From contig NZ_JASITA010000010.1 of NCBI RefSeq assembly GCF_030063415.1, positions 1 through 64,000 of the forward strand: 64,000 nucleotides of DNA, written 5' to 3'. Shown here in pieces: positions 34,501 through 42,775 of this stretch (positions are counted from its first letter, which is position 1; every line of letters starts with the position of its first letter). The DNA comes from Streptomyces sp. H27-C3. GTDB taxonomy: Bacteria > Actinomycetota > Actinomycetes > Streptomycetales > Streptomycetaceae. The notes below the pieces were generated by a model. It was not told the origin of the DNA and searched no databases. It was given only the letters and a program-made list of their open reading frames with translations. The position numbers were made by a program, and so were the translations under genes.

Positions 34501-36096
34501 GGCCGCTGGGCTGGCTTTGCGCCTTCCTTTAGGGGGAGTGACGGCTTCTGGGAGACTCTGGGAGTACCGGAGGCCGGTGTCCAGGACGCGGTACGGGTCG
34601 TCAGGGAAGTGGCCCGGGAGGCGAAGCAGGAGCGAGGTCCGCAGGCATCGGTCGATCCCGAATCCGAGACCGTCATGCTCCAGACCTTGCAGATGCTTGC
34701 GCAGATGGCGAGTGGCCGGCCCGATTCGGTGACCGCCTCTCTCCTGGGGAAACTGCCGCTGCGCACGAGTAAGGGCTGGACCACGAAACGCCCGGTGTAC
34801 GCGGCCGACGCGATGCTGGCCGAAGCACTGGGCTCCCAGATACCGGTATGGCTGCCGGGTGCGGAGCTCGAACAGTTCCGTGCTCTCCTGGGACCGCTCC
34901 GCGTGGTCGAGCTGGGAGCGAAGAGCGTTACCTTCAGCCCCAGCGGAGACGCACCCATCGACGAGGACGCGACCGCCCTGGCGCGGTCGGCGCTGGCCTT
35001 GCTGCGGGAAGACCTGCAGCGCAACGCCCTATCAGCGGCGAGATCGCTTGACTGTTCCTGGGAAGACCTCGTCGACGTCAGTGTGCGGTTCACCTCGTCT
35101 CTGGAGTGCCTCGTCACCCTCCCCGGTGGCGAATCCGCCCGGGGTCAGGTCCGTACCGCCCTCGACCTGCAGTCCCGCACGCTGTGGACGGTGGACCCGA
35201 GCCTTCTGGGCCGGCCCTCAGAGGTGGGCCGGGCCATCGCGACACGCTTCACCCAGGACAGACGCGAGGTCGCCAACTCCTGGGCAGCTGCCTACGACGA
35301 GGCGGAACGGGGACGCGCGGCGGTACTGCTCAGGCTCGCCGAAGAACAGGTTGAACGGGATCAGGCAGCGACGGACGCCGAGCTCGATCTACGACTCGCA
35401 TCGATGGAGCAGGACCTGAAGCAGGCTCAGACCAAGGCCGCGGCAAGGCCACCCGCCCGGCCGTCACCGTCCCCTCCCTCTGCCCACCAGGTCCCCCACG
35501 TACCCGTCCCGGCACCACGCGAGTTCGTCGATCCGGCGGCCGTCCGCCTGGTCAGCACCCGGCGGACCACCCAGGTGACACCGTCCAGCGATGTCGGGGT
35601 CGCCGGGTCTGGTGGACAGGCCCCGGCCAGGTCCGGCCTCGCCCAGCCTGCTCCGGTGCCGGTCGTGCCGGGCCCGCGTCCGATGCCACCCGCGCACGAC
35701 GTCGACCGGCAGGAGAGGGTCGCCCTGGACCTGCTGCGCAAGGTCCTTGGTGCAGAGGAGGAACCGGATTGGCTGCGTGACCTGCGGGCCCAGCACGGCG
35801 TGGGCGCTGACGCCGTGGACGGTCTGGGCCGGTTCTACGAGCTCAAGACAACGTACGGACCCGAACAGGACACAGTGACTCTGACGGCAGCGGAGTGCGA
35901 ACGGGCCGCTTCTGGAGACGCCTTCTTTCTGGTGGTGGCCTCCGGACTCGCTGCGGGCTCCGAGCCCACCCTGCGCCTGATCCCGGATCCCCTGAGTCAG
36001 CTCCGCATCCGCCCCACCGGGAATGTCCTGCTCAGCGGGATCAAGAAGACCGGAAGCCTCGTCCTTACATTCGGACCTGGAGAGCAGCCGTCCTAG
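31543..36096 (+). CDS. Sacsin-like ATPase with nuclease-like C-terminus
   Basis: This 1,517-aa protein begins with a GHKL/Hsp90-type ATPase of the sacsin class. The N box is LSEIVQNADDLRAS near residue 86 and the glycine box is GRFGIGLMTLRRLSP near 142. The long middle is unassigned and mostly helical. After a Pro-rich linker (about 1330-1400), a small C-terminal domain has DGLGRFYELKTTYGP, whose E-L-K is the pattern of DUF3883/PD-(D/E)XK-like domains. Such fusions are found in defence islands and are thought to couple sensing to nucleic-acid attack. It stands alone, downstream of the restriction-modification genes. Confidence 0.75.
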   Translation: MGAERAESSAAEVACAVQAAEELFEREGLAGGAEVAEPVGPEATCAAVERLGQLFAGLPGMMRFGLRQQRDNAGDLSTDPLQGLSEIVQNADDLRASQVRILLRETELLVAHDGSPVRLPDVMALAMPWLTSKADDPDATGRFGIGLMTLRRLSPVLEVFCDFYRVRIGDPDVSLADPFPVPAPFADDGWTVLRIPLAAPTEVQGGDVDDWLNTWGDEALLFLDHVRTVLHQREDGSVRSQLALKWTERGTYEATVDGRDTMVGVRTAQATDGTSWQVSRATVPSPPDVPRIRKAAGETTGLAVALPLQQAVDRGVPGQVHVGLPVIELGLPLRVSAQFDPNPSRQQLNDTSWNGALRPLLADLWAAAMIRQLRLDPAVAWQCLPLPEDVQAPKGPVRKLEKQLLTLAREKVSHELRLQTVSHGDLGLADLAVCDEALASVLSESEIAQVARRTAVLPQSARDGAGRWQDLLRDWAGHGGAAPAAVSVPMALHTLLGDESRSPEATVALAAVAIANTETFALRRNDWLVDASGARHGVPATGAAEVFTDKAQGLSKVLGLSRALHSAFLAENSEAGRVRTWLSQQKVFVTGADPVPAIRLLAARGANGSAAPLFLEDDQLVALRNGFLHVPEKERERLGRDAGRAILLQGRRFGPKGHREDTKVRPAEAYLPARLDSVDREDSFETAAGAAVGLAWLLPRYAKVLPGAGTGLGARAFLHLLGAEKGPRLRPHPGTEHRFNASIPNEGLPARITGGPSERLKDLQSRSATYTLADCDSPDLMAVIRNIAAEPDEHVRRRRAAALLRVLGRGWGVLSEHRKVRAVYDYQQWIARGETDGFWLWKLKTTAWLDNQVGVPTAPSQLRERTTSTVAVYGTDSTGFLHPELQQAVGRRGEVLVALGVTGEPGIDDLLESLRRLRGKEGDGPDHPAAQLLYRALAERLAAHRGKDAPQVTATVVRAFAQDRGLVLTSLGWRRPAECLRGLPVFGRWAGFAPSFRGSDGFWETLGVPEAGVQDAVRVVREVAREAKQERGPQASVDPESETVMLQTLQMLAQMASGRPDSVTASLLGKLPLRTSKGWTTKRPVYAADAMLAEALGSQIPVWLPGAELEQFRALLGPLRVVELGAKSVTFSPSGDAPIDEDATALARSALALLREDLQRNALSAARSLDCSWEDLVDVSVRFTSSLECLVTLPGGESARGQVRTALDLQSRTLWTVDPSLLGRPSEVGRAIATRFTQDRREVANSWAAAYDEAERGRAAVLLRLAEEQVERDQAATDAELDLRLASMEQDLKQAQTKAAARPPARPSPSPPSAHQVPHVPVPAPREFVDPAAVRLVSTRRTTQVTPSSDVGVAGSGGQAPARSGLAQPAPVPVVPGPRPMPPAHDVDRQERVALDLLRKVLGAEEEPDWLRDLRAQHGVGADAVDGLGRFYELKTTYGPEQDTVTLTAAECERAASGDAFFLVVASGLAAGSEPTLRLIPDPLSQLRIRPTGNVLLSGIKKTGSLVLTFGPGEQPS

Positions 36097-36827
36097 CCAC
36101 CCTCGCCGAGGCCCCCGTGCCAAGAGGTGGCACCGAGGACTTTGAGGTGGTCTGCGAAGCTATCGGTGAGGCTGGCCAGCACGGCGTTGCCCTTGCCCGC
36201 AGTGGCGAAGGACGGAAAGCCGATCACGCCGGATTCGGTATACGCGCTCATCCCCTGGACCAGGAGGAAGGGGCGGGGGCCGCCATCATGGTCGGCATCG
36301 GTGTCTCGCACGAGCTCTGGGGCGGCGTGGAGGAGGATGGAGGTCTCGATCTCGCCGGCATGCATGTCGGCGTGGCGGTCGGAGACCAGGCCGGCGTGGT
36401 CGCGGGCGCGGTCCCAGTCGGCGCTGAGCGGGAAGAGGGAGACGGCGGGGCCGTCGACGTTGGCTTCCTGGACGATGTTGGACAGGACGTAGTTGCCGCC
36501 GTGGTCGTTGACGATCACGAGCTTCCTTATGCCGGACCGGGCGAGGGATGCCCGGATGTCGTCGATAACGGCGTAGAGGGTCTTCGCGCTGATGCTGACG
36601 GTGCCGGGGAACGCGGCGTGCTCGTGGCTGCAGGACATCGTGATCGGCGGGAGCATGTGCACGGGATACGCGTCGGCGATCGCCTGGCCGATAGTGCAGG
36701 CGATCGCCGTGTCGGTGATCAGTGGGAGGTAGCGGCCATGCTGCTCGAAGGAGCCGACGGGGAGCACTGCGACGCGCGGCTGAAGCTCCGCGATGTCCCC
36801 TCTGGTGGTAGTCGGCAGCAGGTTCAC
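36093..36827 (-). CDS. Creatininase-family amidohydrolase
   Basis: This 244-aa protein has the metal-binding pattern of the creatininase/MftE family: Glu and His in LPVGSFEQHGRYLPL, HEHAAFPGTV-type residues, and NDHGGN. In the mycofactocin pathway a family member (MftE) trims the modified precursor peptide, so a peptidase role in the neighbouring peptide operon is reasonable. The GTG at 36827 has AGGGAG eight bases upstream. It is the last gene of the minus-strand operon, and its stop overlaps the end of the convergent sacsin-like gene by 4 bp. Metal and substrate are unknown. Confidence 0.82.
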   Translation of the reverse strand: MNLLPTTTRGDIAELQPRVAVLPVGSFEQHGRYLPLITDTAIACTIGQAIADAYPVHMLPPITMSCSHEHAAFPGTVSISAKTLYAVIDDIRASLARSGIRKLVIVNDHGGNYVLSNIVQEANVDGPAVSLFPLSADWDRARDHAGLVSDRHADMHAGEIETSILLHAAPELVRDTDADHDGGPRPFLLVQGMSAYTESGVIGFPSFATAGKGNAVLASLTDSFADHLKVLGATSWHGGLGEGG

Positions 36828-36895
36828 GGCACTCCCTGGGTCGGCTTCGCTCGGCCATCATCATCCGCCATCGCTGGTCAGGCAGGTGTTGTGGT

Positions 36896-37246
36896 TCATG
36901 CACGCAGGGAACTACTGCGGGCTCGGTGGCGGCCACCGCGGGGGCGGGGATGGTCGTCGACCTCGATTCGCGTGCGGGTGCTGCTCCGGTGTGGTTCGTC
37001 TCTGAGGCGGATGGACTGCCATACCCGCTCGTGGAGTTCGGAGATGCAGGGGTCACAGGCGAACATCGGCGCCTGCATGCCCGCGACGCTCGCTGGCCCT
37101 ATCCATAAGACGCGTGTCCGGCGTTGGCCGCAGTACAGCCAGCAGACACCGTCGACCCACGCGTTCGAGTCATCGGTTTGGGCGGGCGTGGGCAGACCTT
37201 CGTGGGCGTACGCCGCGATCCCGGGAATCACCAGGTGGTTGAGCAT
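36896..37246 (-). CDS. Small Cys-containing hypothetical protein
   Basis: This 116-aa protein starts MLNHLVIPGIAAYAHEG and has CWLYC near residue 35, ACDPC near residue 64 and a basic disordered tail. Two Cys pairs could hold a zinc ion. It lies between the beta-lactamase-like and creatininase genes on the same strand, with GGAGA seven bases before its ATG. No family is recognised; its role in the operon is unknown. Confidence 0.6.
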   Translation of the reverse strand: MLNHLVIPGIAAYAHEGLPTPAQTDDSNAWVDGVCWLYCGQRRTRVLWIGPASVAGMQAPMFACDPCISELHERVWQSIRLRDEPHRSSTRTRIEVDDHPRPRGGRHRARSSSLRA

Positions 37247-37319
37247 CAGGAGTCTCCAGTTCGGTTCGCGTCTTCACCGGTTGTGGGTGGGGAAGTCAGA
37301 TGGCGCCTTGCGGTGGTGA

Positions 37320-38615
37320 CTACTGGCGGATGTACGTGAGTCCGGGGGCGCGGTCGAGGTCGAGGGTGAAGCGGTCGACCTGGTCTGTGCTGCTGGGCAC
37401 GGTGAGGGTGTAGCCGTTGCCGGCGTAGATGCCCAAGCCCGTGGGGGTGAGCTGGTCGCATGTCCCTCGGCGCCACAGGTGGAGAGCGTCGGCTCTGCGG
37501 GTGAGGCGAAGGCTGCCGGGGGCCTGGTCGCAGGCGAAGGTGCCGAGCTCTGTGTGCTGGCCGAGGTAGTCGGGTGTGGGCTGATCTTGTATGCCAGTGC
37601 TTGGGGCTCGCTCCCGGGCTGCTGCGCGGACGAGGGCTTCGTTCTGGGCCAGCGTCGGCTGCTGGTGGAGGTCCCGGAGGATGGCGGCGGTGACACGGTC
37701 GGCCGAGAGCCCGGCGTTGTTGGACAGGGCGATCACGCGTAGCCCTGATGCTTCCACGCGGGCAGCGGCGGAGAAGCCCTGTTCGTGGCCGTAGTGGAAG
37801 ACAGCAGTGCGCCCGGGGCGGGCGTCGGCGTAGAGCCCGGGGCCGTAGAGATAGGGCTCGTGGTCGCTGGGCTCGTAGGCGACCGTTTCCTGCCAGGGGA
37901 GCTGTTGGGGGTGCTGCCAGTGCTGGTGGAGGTGGGTGAGCCAGCGGTCGAGGTCGCCGACGGTGGTCCATAGGGTTCCGGGGCCGGGCAGGGTGACCGG
38001 CACTTCTGTGTGCCGCCAGCCGTGCTGGGTGGCCTGGTAGGCGGATGCGGCTTCGGGGATGAGCTGGCGCGGGTCCGTCTTGAAGTGGGTGGCGTGCATG
38101 CCGAGCTGGCCGAAAATGCGGTGCCGGGCGAGTTCGGACAGCGTGGTGCGGTGGACCGTTTCGAGGATCTCTGCCAGGAGGAGGTAGTTGGTGTTGCTGT
38201 ACAGGAAGTGGCCTTCGGGGACGGCGCGCTGGTCCTGGCGGTAGGCGAGGGTTCGCAGGTCGTCGGCCGTGTAGTGGTCGAGGTCCCGGAAGCCGGCGAG
38301 GGAGAGCAGGGACTCGGCGTCGCGTATGCCCGATCGATGGGTGACCAGGTCCGCGATGGTGACGTCGCTGATCTTGAGTCGGGGCAGCAGGTCCGCGGCC
38401 TGCTGATCCAGGTGCAGGAGGTTGTCGTGCGCGGCGATCAGGATCAGGTGGGCGGTGATCTGCTTCGCGACCGAGCCGACGTTGAAGCTGGTGTCCGATC
38501 CGATGGGCAGTCCGTGTTCGAGGCTAGCCAGACCGGTGTGCAGAAGAGCGGGCTCTTCGCCTGGCCGGTGGACTAGCAGGGACAGGCCGGGCTCCTCGTC
38601 GCGGGCCGCGTTCAC
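37320..38615 (-). CDS. Serine beta-lactamase/DD-peptidase-fold protein
   Basis: This 431-aa protein of the class C beta-lactamase/esterase family has SxxK in FNVGSVAKQITAHL, YxN in FLYSNTNYLLLAE and a third-motif region near FHYGHEQGFSAAAR. A C-terminal lipocalin-like extension follows. There is no signal peptide, so it acts in the cytosol, unlike secreted penicillin-binding relatives; the fold also serves peptidases that cut D-residues or esters. The GTG at 38615 overlaps the stop of the HEXXH gene (GTGA), so it is translationally coupled. A role in peptide maturation or release is inferred from position. Confidence 0.82.
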   Translation of the reverse strand: MNAARDEEPGLSLLVHRPGEEPALLHTGLASLEHGLPIGSDTSFNVGSVAKQITAHLILIAAHDNLLHLDQQAADLLPRLKISDVTIADLVTHRSGIRDAESLLSLAGFRDLDHYTADDLRTLAYRQDQRAVPEGHFLYSNTNYLLLAEILETVHRTTLSELARHRIFGQLGMHATHFKTDPRQLIPEAASAYQATQHGWRHTEVPVTLPGPGTLWTTVGDLDRWLTHLHQHWQHPQQLPWQETVAYEPSDHEPYLYGPGLYADARPGRTAVFHYGHEQGFSAAARVEASGLRVIALSNNAGLSADRVTAAILRDLHQQPTLAQNEALVRAAARERAPSTGIQDQPTPDYLGQHTELGTFACDQAPGSLRLTRRADALHLWRRGTCDQLTPTGLGIYAGNGYTLTVPSSTDQVDRFTLDLDRAPGLTYIRQ

Positions 38616-39522
38616 AGGGCGAGTGCCTGGCGGTGGGCGGCAGCGAGGAGGTAGCGGAGACCATCGTCGCTGATCAGCTCCAGAGCGCGGGCATGATCGG
38701 GAGCGGTTCCGGCGAGGAGGCTTCGCTGCTTGTCGAGGTATGCGGTCAGGAACCGGTGCAAGTCTCCCGTGGTGCTGGTCAGCGCGTGCGCGGTGAACAG
38801 CATGGTGAGCGGGAACGCCCAGCAGGCGTGGAGGAAGCCGAACGCCGGCCGCTTCGTCTGCTTCCACGGGGAGTAGAAGTGCACGGTGTCGCTGATCTTG
38901 CATCCCGTGGCCGCGAGCGCGTCGTTCAGCCAGTTGTGCCCAGCCTCGTGGATGAGTCACGGGCCAGGACCACCGGGTCGTCGACGTGGTCCATGAAGAC
39001 CGTGCCCGGCAGGCGGCTGATGCTCCAGCTGTCGAGGGTCTCACCGAGGTTCTTCGTCCGTAGAAGGCACAGGACGACTGCGTGCGCGGCTAGCAGGTCG
39101 CCGAAGCCCGCTCGTGCGGCGCTGGCGTACGCGTCGGCCGCGAGGCTGCACAGGTGGGGCAGGGCGGCTTCGGTGCCGGGGCCCAGGACGTAGTAGGGGG
39201 TCTCGGAAATCGCGGATCGGGGCAGGTCGGCGAGTATGGGCGTGACGACCACGCGGGCGCCGACGGCGGTGGGGACGGAGTTGGTGGTGGCCCCCGCGTC
39301 GGGGTGGGCGACGTACCAGTCGAAGGTCGAGGCATCGCTGGCGCGGGCGGCTGCTTCGGCTCCTTCGAGGGCGTGGTGAGCCAGGCAGAAGTCGGCCGCC
39401 GTACTGGTGCTGGGCTGAGGCGCCTGGGCTCCGGGGCGGATGATCGCGTGGATGCGCTGCGTCCGCTCGTGGTGCAGACGGCCGATCGGCGGGAGGGCGA
39501 AGAGGTCGGCGAGGACGTGCAT
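38612..39522 (-). pseudogene. HEXXH-motif peptide-modification protein, frameshifted
   Basis: The first 190 residues or so are read from the ATG at 39522 (AGGAG upstream) and run to VVLARDS near 38955, then enter a wrong frame and stop. In the neighbouring frame the protein resumes as LIHEAGHNWLNDALAATGCK and continues through PAFGFLHACWAF to the stop at 38612. HEAGH is the HEXXH metal-binding motif of a family that accompanies radical SAM peptide maturases. The total length implies one missing base (mod 3); a restored protein would be about 303 aa. Either the gene is dead or there is a sequencing error. Confidence 0.8.
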
Positions 39523-39630
39523 GAGGCGGCTCTCCTGTTCGGTGGTGGGCCTGGGGCCGGGCCGCAGGTGCTGACGGCCCGGCCCCAGGTGTGTTCACCT
39601 GCTGCGTTCAGCGCGCCGGGCGGCTGTGGT

Positions 39631-39774
39631 TCAGGCGGTGGTGGTCTCCGCCTCGGCCGCCGGCCAGCCCTCGGCCGAGACGCTGGAGGTGTGGGCGGTG
39701 GTACGGACGGTCTCGTCCTCGCCGCGCAGGTCCTCGACGTTGGCGAGGAAGTCGGCGATGCGGTCCTGGTTCAT
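39631..39774 (-). CDS. Candidate RiPP precursor peptide (47 aa)
   Basis: This 47-aa peptide starts MNQDRIADFLANVEDLRGED, an acidic amphipathic leader-like helix. It ends in a Thr/Ser/Ala-rich segment containing TTAHTSSVSAEGWPAAEAET. It lies between the kinase-like gene and the HEXXH gene of an operon full of peptide-modifying enzymes, which is the usual place for a precursor. The upstream 120 bp has tandem TTCCGCTTG repeats. The C-terminus is not the FxSxx of FxsA peptides and has no Cys. The modified residues are unknown; Trp, Ser, Thr and His are possible targets. Confidence 0.6.
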   Translation of the reverse strand: MNQDRIADFLANVEDLRGEDETVRTTAHTSSVSAEGWPAAEAETTTA

Positions 39775-39896
39775 AAGGTGTTCCGCCTTTCGGTCTCGTT
39801 GGCTTCCGCTTGTTCCGCTTGTTCCGCTTGCTCTGCGGTGGTGCCGGGTGCGCGGCGGTGCTCTCGCCCTGGGCATGAGGGGCTCCCTCGCGTTGA

Positions 39897-40763
39897 TCAG
39901 CGTTGGTGGAGGTCGGCCGCTGTGCGGAGCGCGGTGTGTAGGTCGTCCATGGCGGGGCGGTCACCCGCGTCGTCGGAGAGCGCGGCGGTGACGATGCTGC
40001 GCAGCGGCTCGAGGATGAGGGGGAGTTTCGTGCGGCCGGCGAGGCGGGGGATGTCCGCGCACAGGTACCGGTAGATGAGGACGGCGAGGCTGAACACGTC
40101 GGCGGCCGGGGTGGCCTCGTGGTAGCCGGTGAGGTACTCCGGCGGCCAGTGGACCTCGGGGCCGCGGTGTTCAGGCCCGCGCGGGGTGGACAGGCGGCGG
40201 GCGGCTCCGAGGTCGGTGATCAGGCCCCGACCCTGGTCGATGAGGATGTTCTCCTGGTAGACGTCGCGGTGGACGATTCCACGCTGGTGCAGGTTGCCCA
40301 GGCCGCCGGCGACGTCGGCGAGGATGCTGAGGCCCTTACCGGTGTCCTTGGACGTGGCCATGAAGGCCCGGAAGTTCCCGCCGTCGCAGTGCGGCATGGT
40401 GTACCAGTCGAACCGAACCGAGCTGCCCTGTTGCAGCAGCGGGACGATGTGATCGGTTCCTCCGGCGGCGGCGGTCAGCTCCGCCTCGTGGCCAAAGTCT
40501 TCGCGGGTGAGGGCGCGTTCGGTCTCCGTCATCTGCGCGTACCAGTAGAAGCCGTACGCGGCGAGCCTCTCGCTGGGGTCAAGCTCGGCCAGGACGTGGT
40601 AGCTGCCGAACCCCGCCTTGAGTACGACGTCCTCCTGGCTGGGGCGGCTTGCTCTGACCAGGGTGCTGGCCCGCGTGAACGCCAGGAGGTCGCTGATGTG
40701 CCAGCCGTCCGTGCGGAGCTGATCGAGGACCCAGGCTGCGGGATGCATCGGGTGCAGGTTCAT
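39897..40763 (-). CDS. Protein-kinase-fold protein of the peptide operon
   Basis: This 288-aa protein keeps key kinase elements: the Lys of EDVVLKAGFGSY, the catalytic loop GIVHRDVYQENILI and a metal loop ITDLGAARRL, followed by YLTGYHEATPAADVFSLAVL. The glycine-rich loop is not conserved and the first 45 residues are unusual. It could phosphorylate the precursor (for example Ser or Thr activation) or act as a small-molecule kinase. The ATG at 40763 forms an ATGA overlap with the stop of the nucleotide-kinase-like gene. Confidence 0.78.
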   Translation of the reverse strand: MNLHPMHPAAWVLDQLRTDGWHISDLLAFTRASTLVRASRPSQEDVVLKAGFGSYHVLAELDPSERLAAYGFYWYAQMTETERALTREDFGHEAELTAAAGGTDHIVPLLQQGSSVRFDWYTMPHCDGGNFRAFMATSKDTGKGLSILADVAGGLGNLHQRGIVHRDVYQENILIDQGRGLITDLGAARRLSTPRGPEHRGPEVHWPPEYLTGYHEATPAADVFSLAVLIYRYLCADIPRLAGRTKLPLILEPLRSIVTAALSDDAGDRPAMDDLHTALRTAADLHQR

Positions 40764-41407
40764 CGGCTCGCTTCCTTGTTCGGGGCCGTCGGGCTATCGG
40801 CCGAGCGGAGGTCCTCCATGCAGGCATCGACCAGGGCTTCGAGGTCGGCATGGGTCGTGCAGGGGTGCTTCAGCACTGGCAAGCCGGTGGCCTTGGTCCA
40901 GGCGTCGGCGGCCTCGTGGTAGAGGTCGGTCAGCCGTACAGCGGCCTCGGGCTGTTCGGTGAAGCGGCGCTCTGTCGCACGTCGCGTGATGCGGTCGTGG
41001 CAGATGTCGGGCTCGGTGGTCAGCAGAACTGTCAGCTGCGGACGGGCCTGGGTCTGCTCGGCGAGGCGCTCGACGTACGCGTCGGCGGGCTGCCGGTGGA
41101 GCAGGGCGAGCAGGCAGGTGGTGGAGAGGGTGAGCCGGTCGGCGAGGACCGGGCCCTCGGTGAGGGCGACGGCGATGTTGAAGCGGGAGTGCAGAGCCAG
41201 GTCCTGGGCGGCGGCCTCGATGGCCTCCGGCTCGTCGCCCCCGTGCCCGGCTCGCAGGTGGATCAACGTGCGAGTGGCCGAGTGGGAGAGCCAGGAGAAC
41301 TGGCCGATGTGGCTGAGGGAGATATCCTCGGCGTGGGCGGTGGCCAGGAGCCGGTCTCGCAGGGTGCTCTTTCCGGCGCCGGCTATGCCTTCCAAGGCCA
41401 GGAGCAC
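40760..41407 (-). CDS. P-loop nucleotide-kinase-like protein (dTMP-kinase type)
   Basis: This 215-aa protein starts VLLALEGIAGAGKSTLRDRL, a Walker A loop at the extreme N-terminus as in thymidylate and other nucleoside monophosphate kinases. Later features fit: EGPVLADRLTLST as the DR-type motif, LTVLLTTEPD, and an Arg-rich lid (DRITRRATERRFTEQ). The GTG at 41407 follows the oxygenase stop by three bases, and the 3' end overlaps the next gene, so the genes are coupled. Its job in a peptide operon is unclear; it may activate a peptide or make a cofactor. Confidence 0.78.
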   Translation of the reverse strand: MLLALEGIAGAGKSTLRDRLLATAHAEDISLSHIGQFSWLSHSATRTLIHLRAGHGGDEPEAIEAAAQDLALHSRFNIAVALTEGPVLADRLTLSTTCLLALLHRQPADAYVERLAEQTQARPQLTVLLTTEPDICHDRITRRATERRFTEQPEAAVRLTDLYHEAADAWTKATGLPVLKHPCTTHADLEALVDACMEDLRSADSPTAPNKEASR

Positions 41408-41411
41408 GCGC

Positions 41412-42146
41412 TCACCCGGCCGCGGTGGGTTCGGCGATGAGCCAACTGATGAACTTGGCGACCCGGCCAGCGGTGACCGGGAGGGTTCCGTGCGCGAGCT
41501 GGGAGCCGTACAGCAGGGCCGTTCCGGGGGACGGGGCGACGCTCCAGCGGGTGCGGGGCATCTGCTGGAACCAGGTCGCTGAGTTGTCGGCTCCGTCGTG
41601 GGCCAGCCACATGCCCTCCGCGTAGCCGTTCGAGGCGGCATCGGGGGCCTTGCCGTTCCACAGCCGGTCGTTGGAGGCGGTCTCGACGTAGAAGTCGCCT
41701 CCGGCGTCGGCCTGGGTGATCACGACGCTGATGCCGGCGATCTGGCGGGGCCAGGCGAGTGGGTCGGGGGCGATGCCGTCGAGGTGGCTGGTGATGTGCT
41801 GGCCCACGCCGTACTCGATGTACGTCCACGGGCGGCAGAGGGTGATCGAGGGCATGACGCGGGAGAGGGCCGGGCGAGCGCGTTCGAAGGCGTCACCCAG
41901 GAGCTTCTCGGCGGCCTCGGGGATCGAGGGGATCTCGACGCGTCCGGCTGGCTCGTAGACGGCCATGGCCTGTTCGGGGCTGTGGCCGGGGATTTCGTGG
42001 ATGGAGGTGCGGCGCTCGTCACCGAAGCTGCTGGTGCCGCCGCTGGTCAGGACGTCGTTCATCAGGTCGGCGAGGTGGGCACGCTCGGCGTCGCTGAGGA
42101 AGTTCTCGATGCTTCCGACGCCGACGGTCTCGGCTATGTGGATCAC
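41412..42146 (-). CDS. 2-oxoglutarate/Fe(II)-dependent oxygenase
   Basis: This 244-aa double-stranded beta-helix enzyme has the iron-binding HxD in GVGQHITSHLDGIAP and a distal His in LLYGSQLAHGTLPV. The Arg of TAGRVAKFISWL would bind 2-oxoglutarate. The family hydroxylates or desaturates side chains using O2. The GTG at 42146 overlaps the stop of the upstream gene (GTGA), and a G-rich ribosome site precedes it. In this operon the likely substrate is the precursor peptide or an amino-acid residue on it. Confidence 0.85.
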   Translation of the reverse strand: MIHIAETVGVGSIENFLSDAERAHLADLMNDVLTSGGTSSFGDERRTSIHEIPGHSPEQAMAVYEPAGRVEIPSIPEAAEKLLGDAFERARPALSRVMPSITLCRPWTYIEYGVGQHITSHLDGIAPDPLAWPRQIAGISVVITQADAGGDFYVETASNDRLWNGKAPDAASNGYAEGMWLAHDGADNSATWFQQMPRTRWSVAPSPGTALLYGSQLAHGTLPVTAGRVAKFISWLIAEPTAAG

Positions 42147-42775
42147 TTCGTGGTTCCCCCTTGTTGGAGCACGTGGTGGATGTCGTTCAGGTCCGTGCAG
42201 TGGTTGAGCCAGCTGACGACCGGGCTGCGGGTGGCGGCCAGCGGGTCCTGCCACAGGGCGAGGAGTTCTCCGGTCAACGGCAAGGTGGCGCTGTCGGGCA
42301 GCAGGCCAGCATCAGGTGTCTCGGCCTGGGCCAGGGCGCGGCACGAGGTCTTGTGCTGCTGGGCGAAGACGAGGGCGAGACGGGATGCGGCCGCGATACG
42401 GCAGGCCCGCAGGAGAGGGTCCGCGGGTAGCGGCAGGCCGTACGAGCGGTGTTCGGTGACTGCCCATGCTTGGGCGATGCCGGCGCCGGAGGCTGCGATG
42501 CGGCAGGCCGCGCAGCACCGGTGGTCGGAGTCCGGGCAGAGGCGAAGGTGCTTGCCGAGGGTGGTCGCGATCTCGTCTAGGACTGCCCAAGCGGTACTTG
42601 CCAGCACGGTACCGATGTCTGGCTGTCCGAATCCCGAGGTGTCCTTGTGGTTGCAGCAGGCCTCGCCCGCTCGGGGCTGCTTCCTGGAGGTGAGGACGGG
42701 TTCGATGAACAAGGTGTGGAAGTAGGCGATGCGCCCCAGGAGCTGGTGGATGGTGACCGCGTCGCCGGGCTTCAT
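42143..42775 (-). CDS. Cys-rich hypothetical protein of the peptide operon
   Basis: This 210-aa, mostly helical protein starts MKPGDAVTIHQLLGRIAYFH. It has many Cys (EACCNHK, LRLCPDSDHRCCAACR, LRACRIAAASR, HKTSCRAL) that could bind metal. No family is recognised. The ATG at 42775 makes an ATGA overlap with the radical SAM stop, and its own stop overlaps the oxygenase start, so it is made together with both. It could be a partner or scaffold protein for the maturase. Confidence 0.7.
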   Translation of the reverse strand: MKPGDAVTIHQLLGRIAYFHTLFIEPVLTSRKQPRAGEACCNHKDTSGFGQPDIGTVLASTAWAVLDEIATTLGKHLRLCPDSDHRCCAACRIAASGAGIAQAWAVTEHRSYGLPLPADPLLRACRIAAASRLALVFAQQHKTSCRALAQAETPDAGLLPDSATLPLTGELLALWQDPLAATRSPVVSWLNHCTDLNDIHHVLQQGGTTK

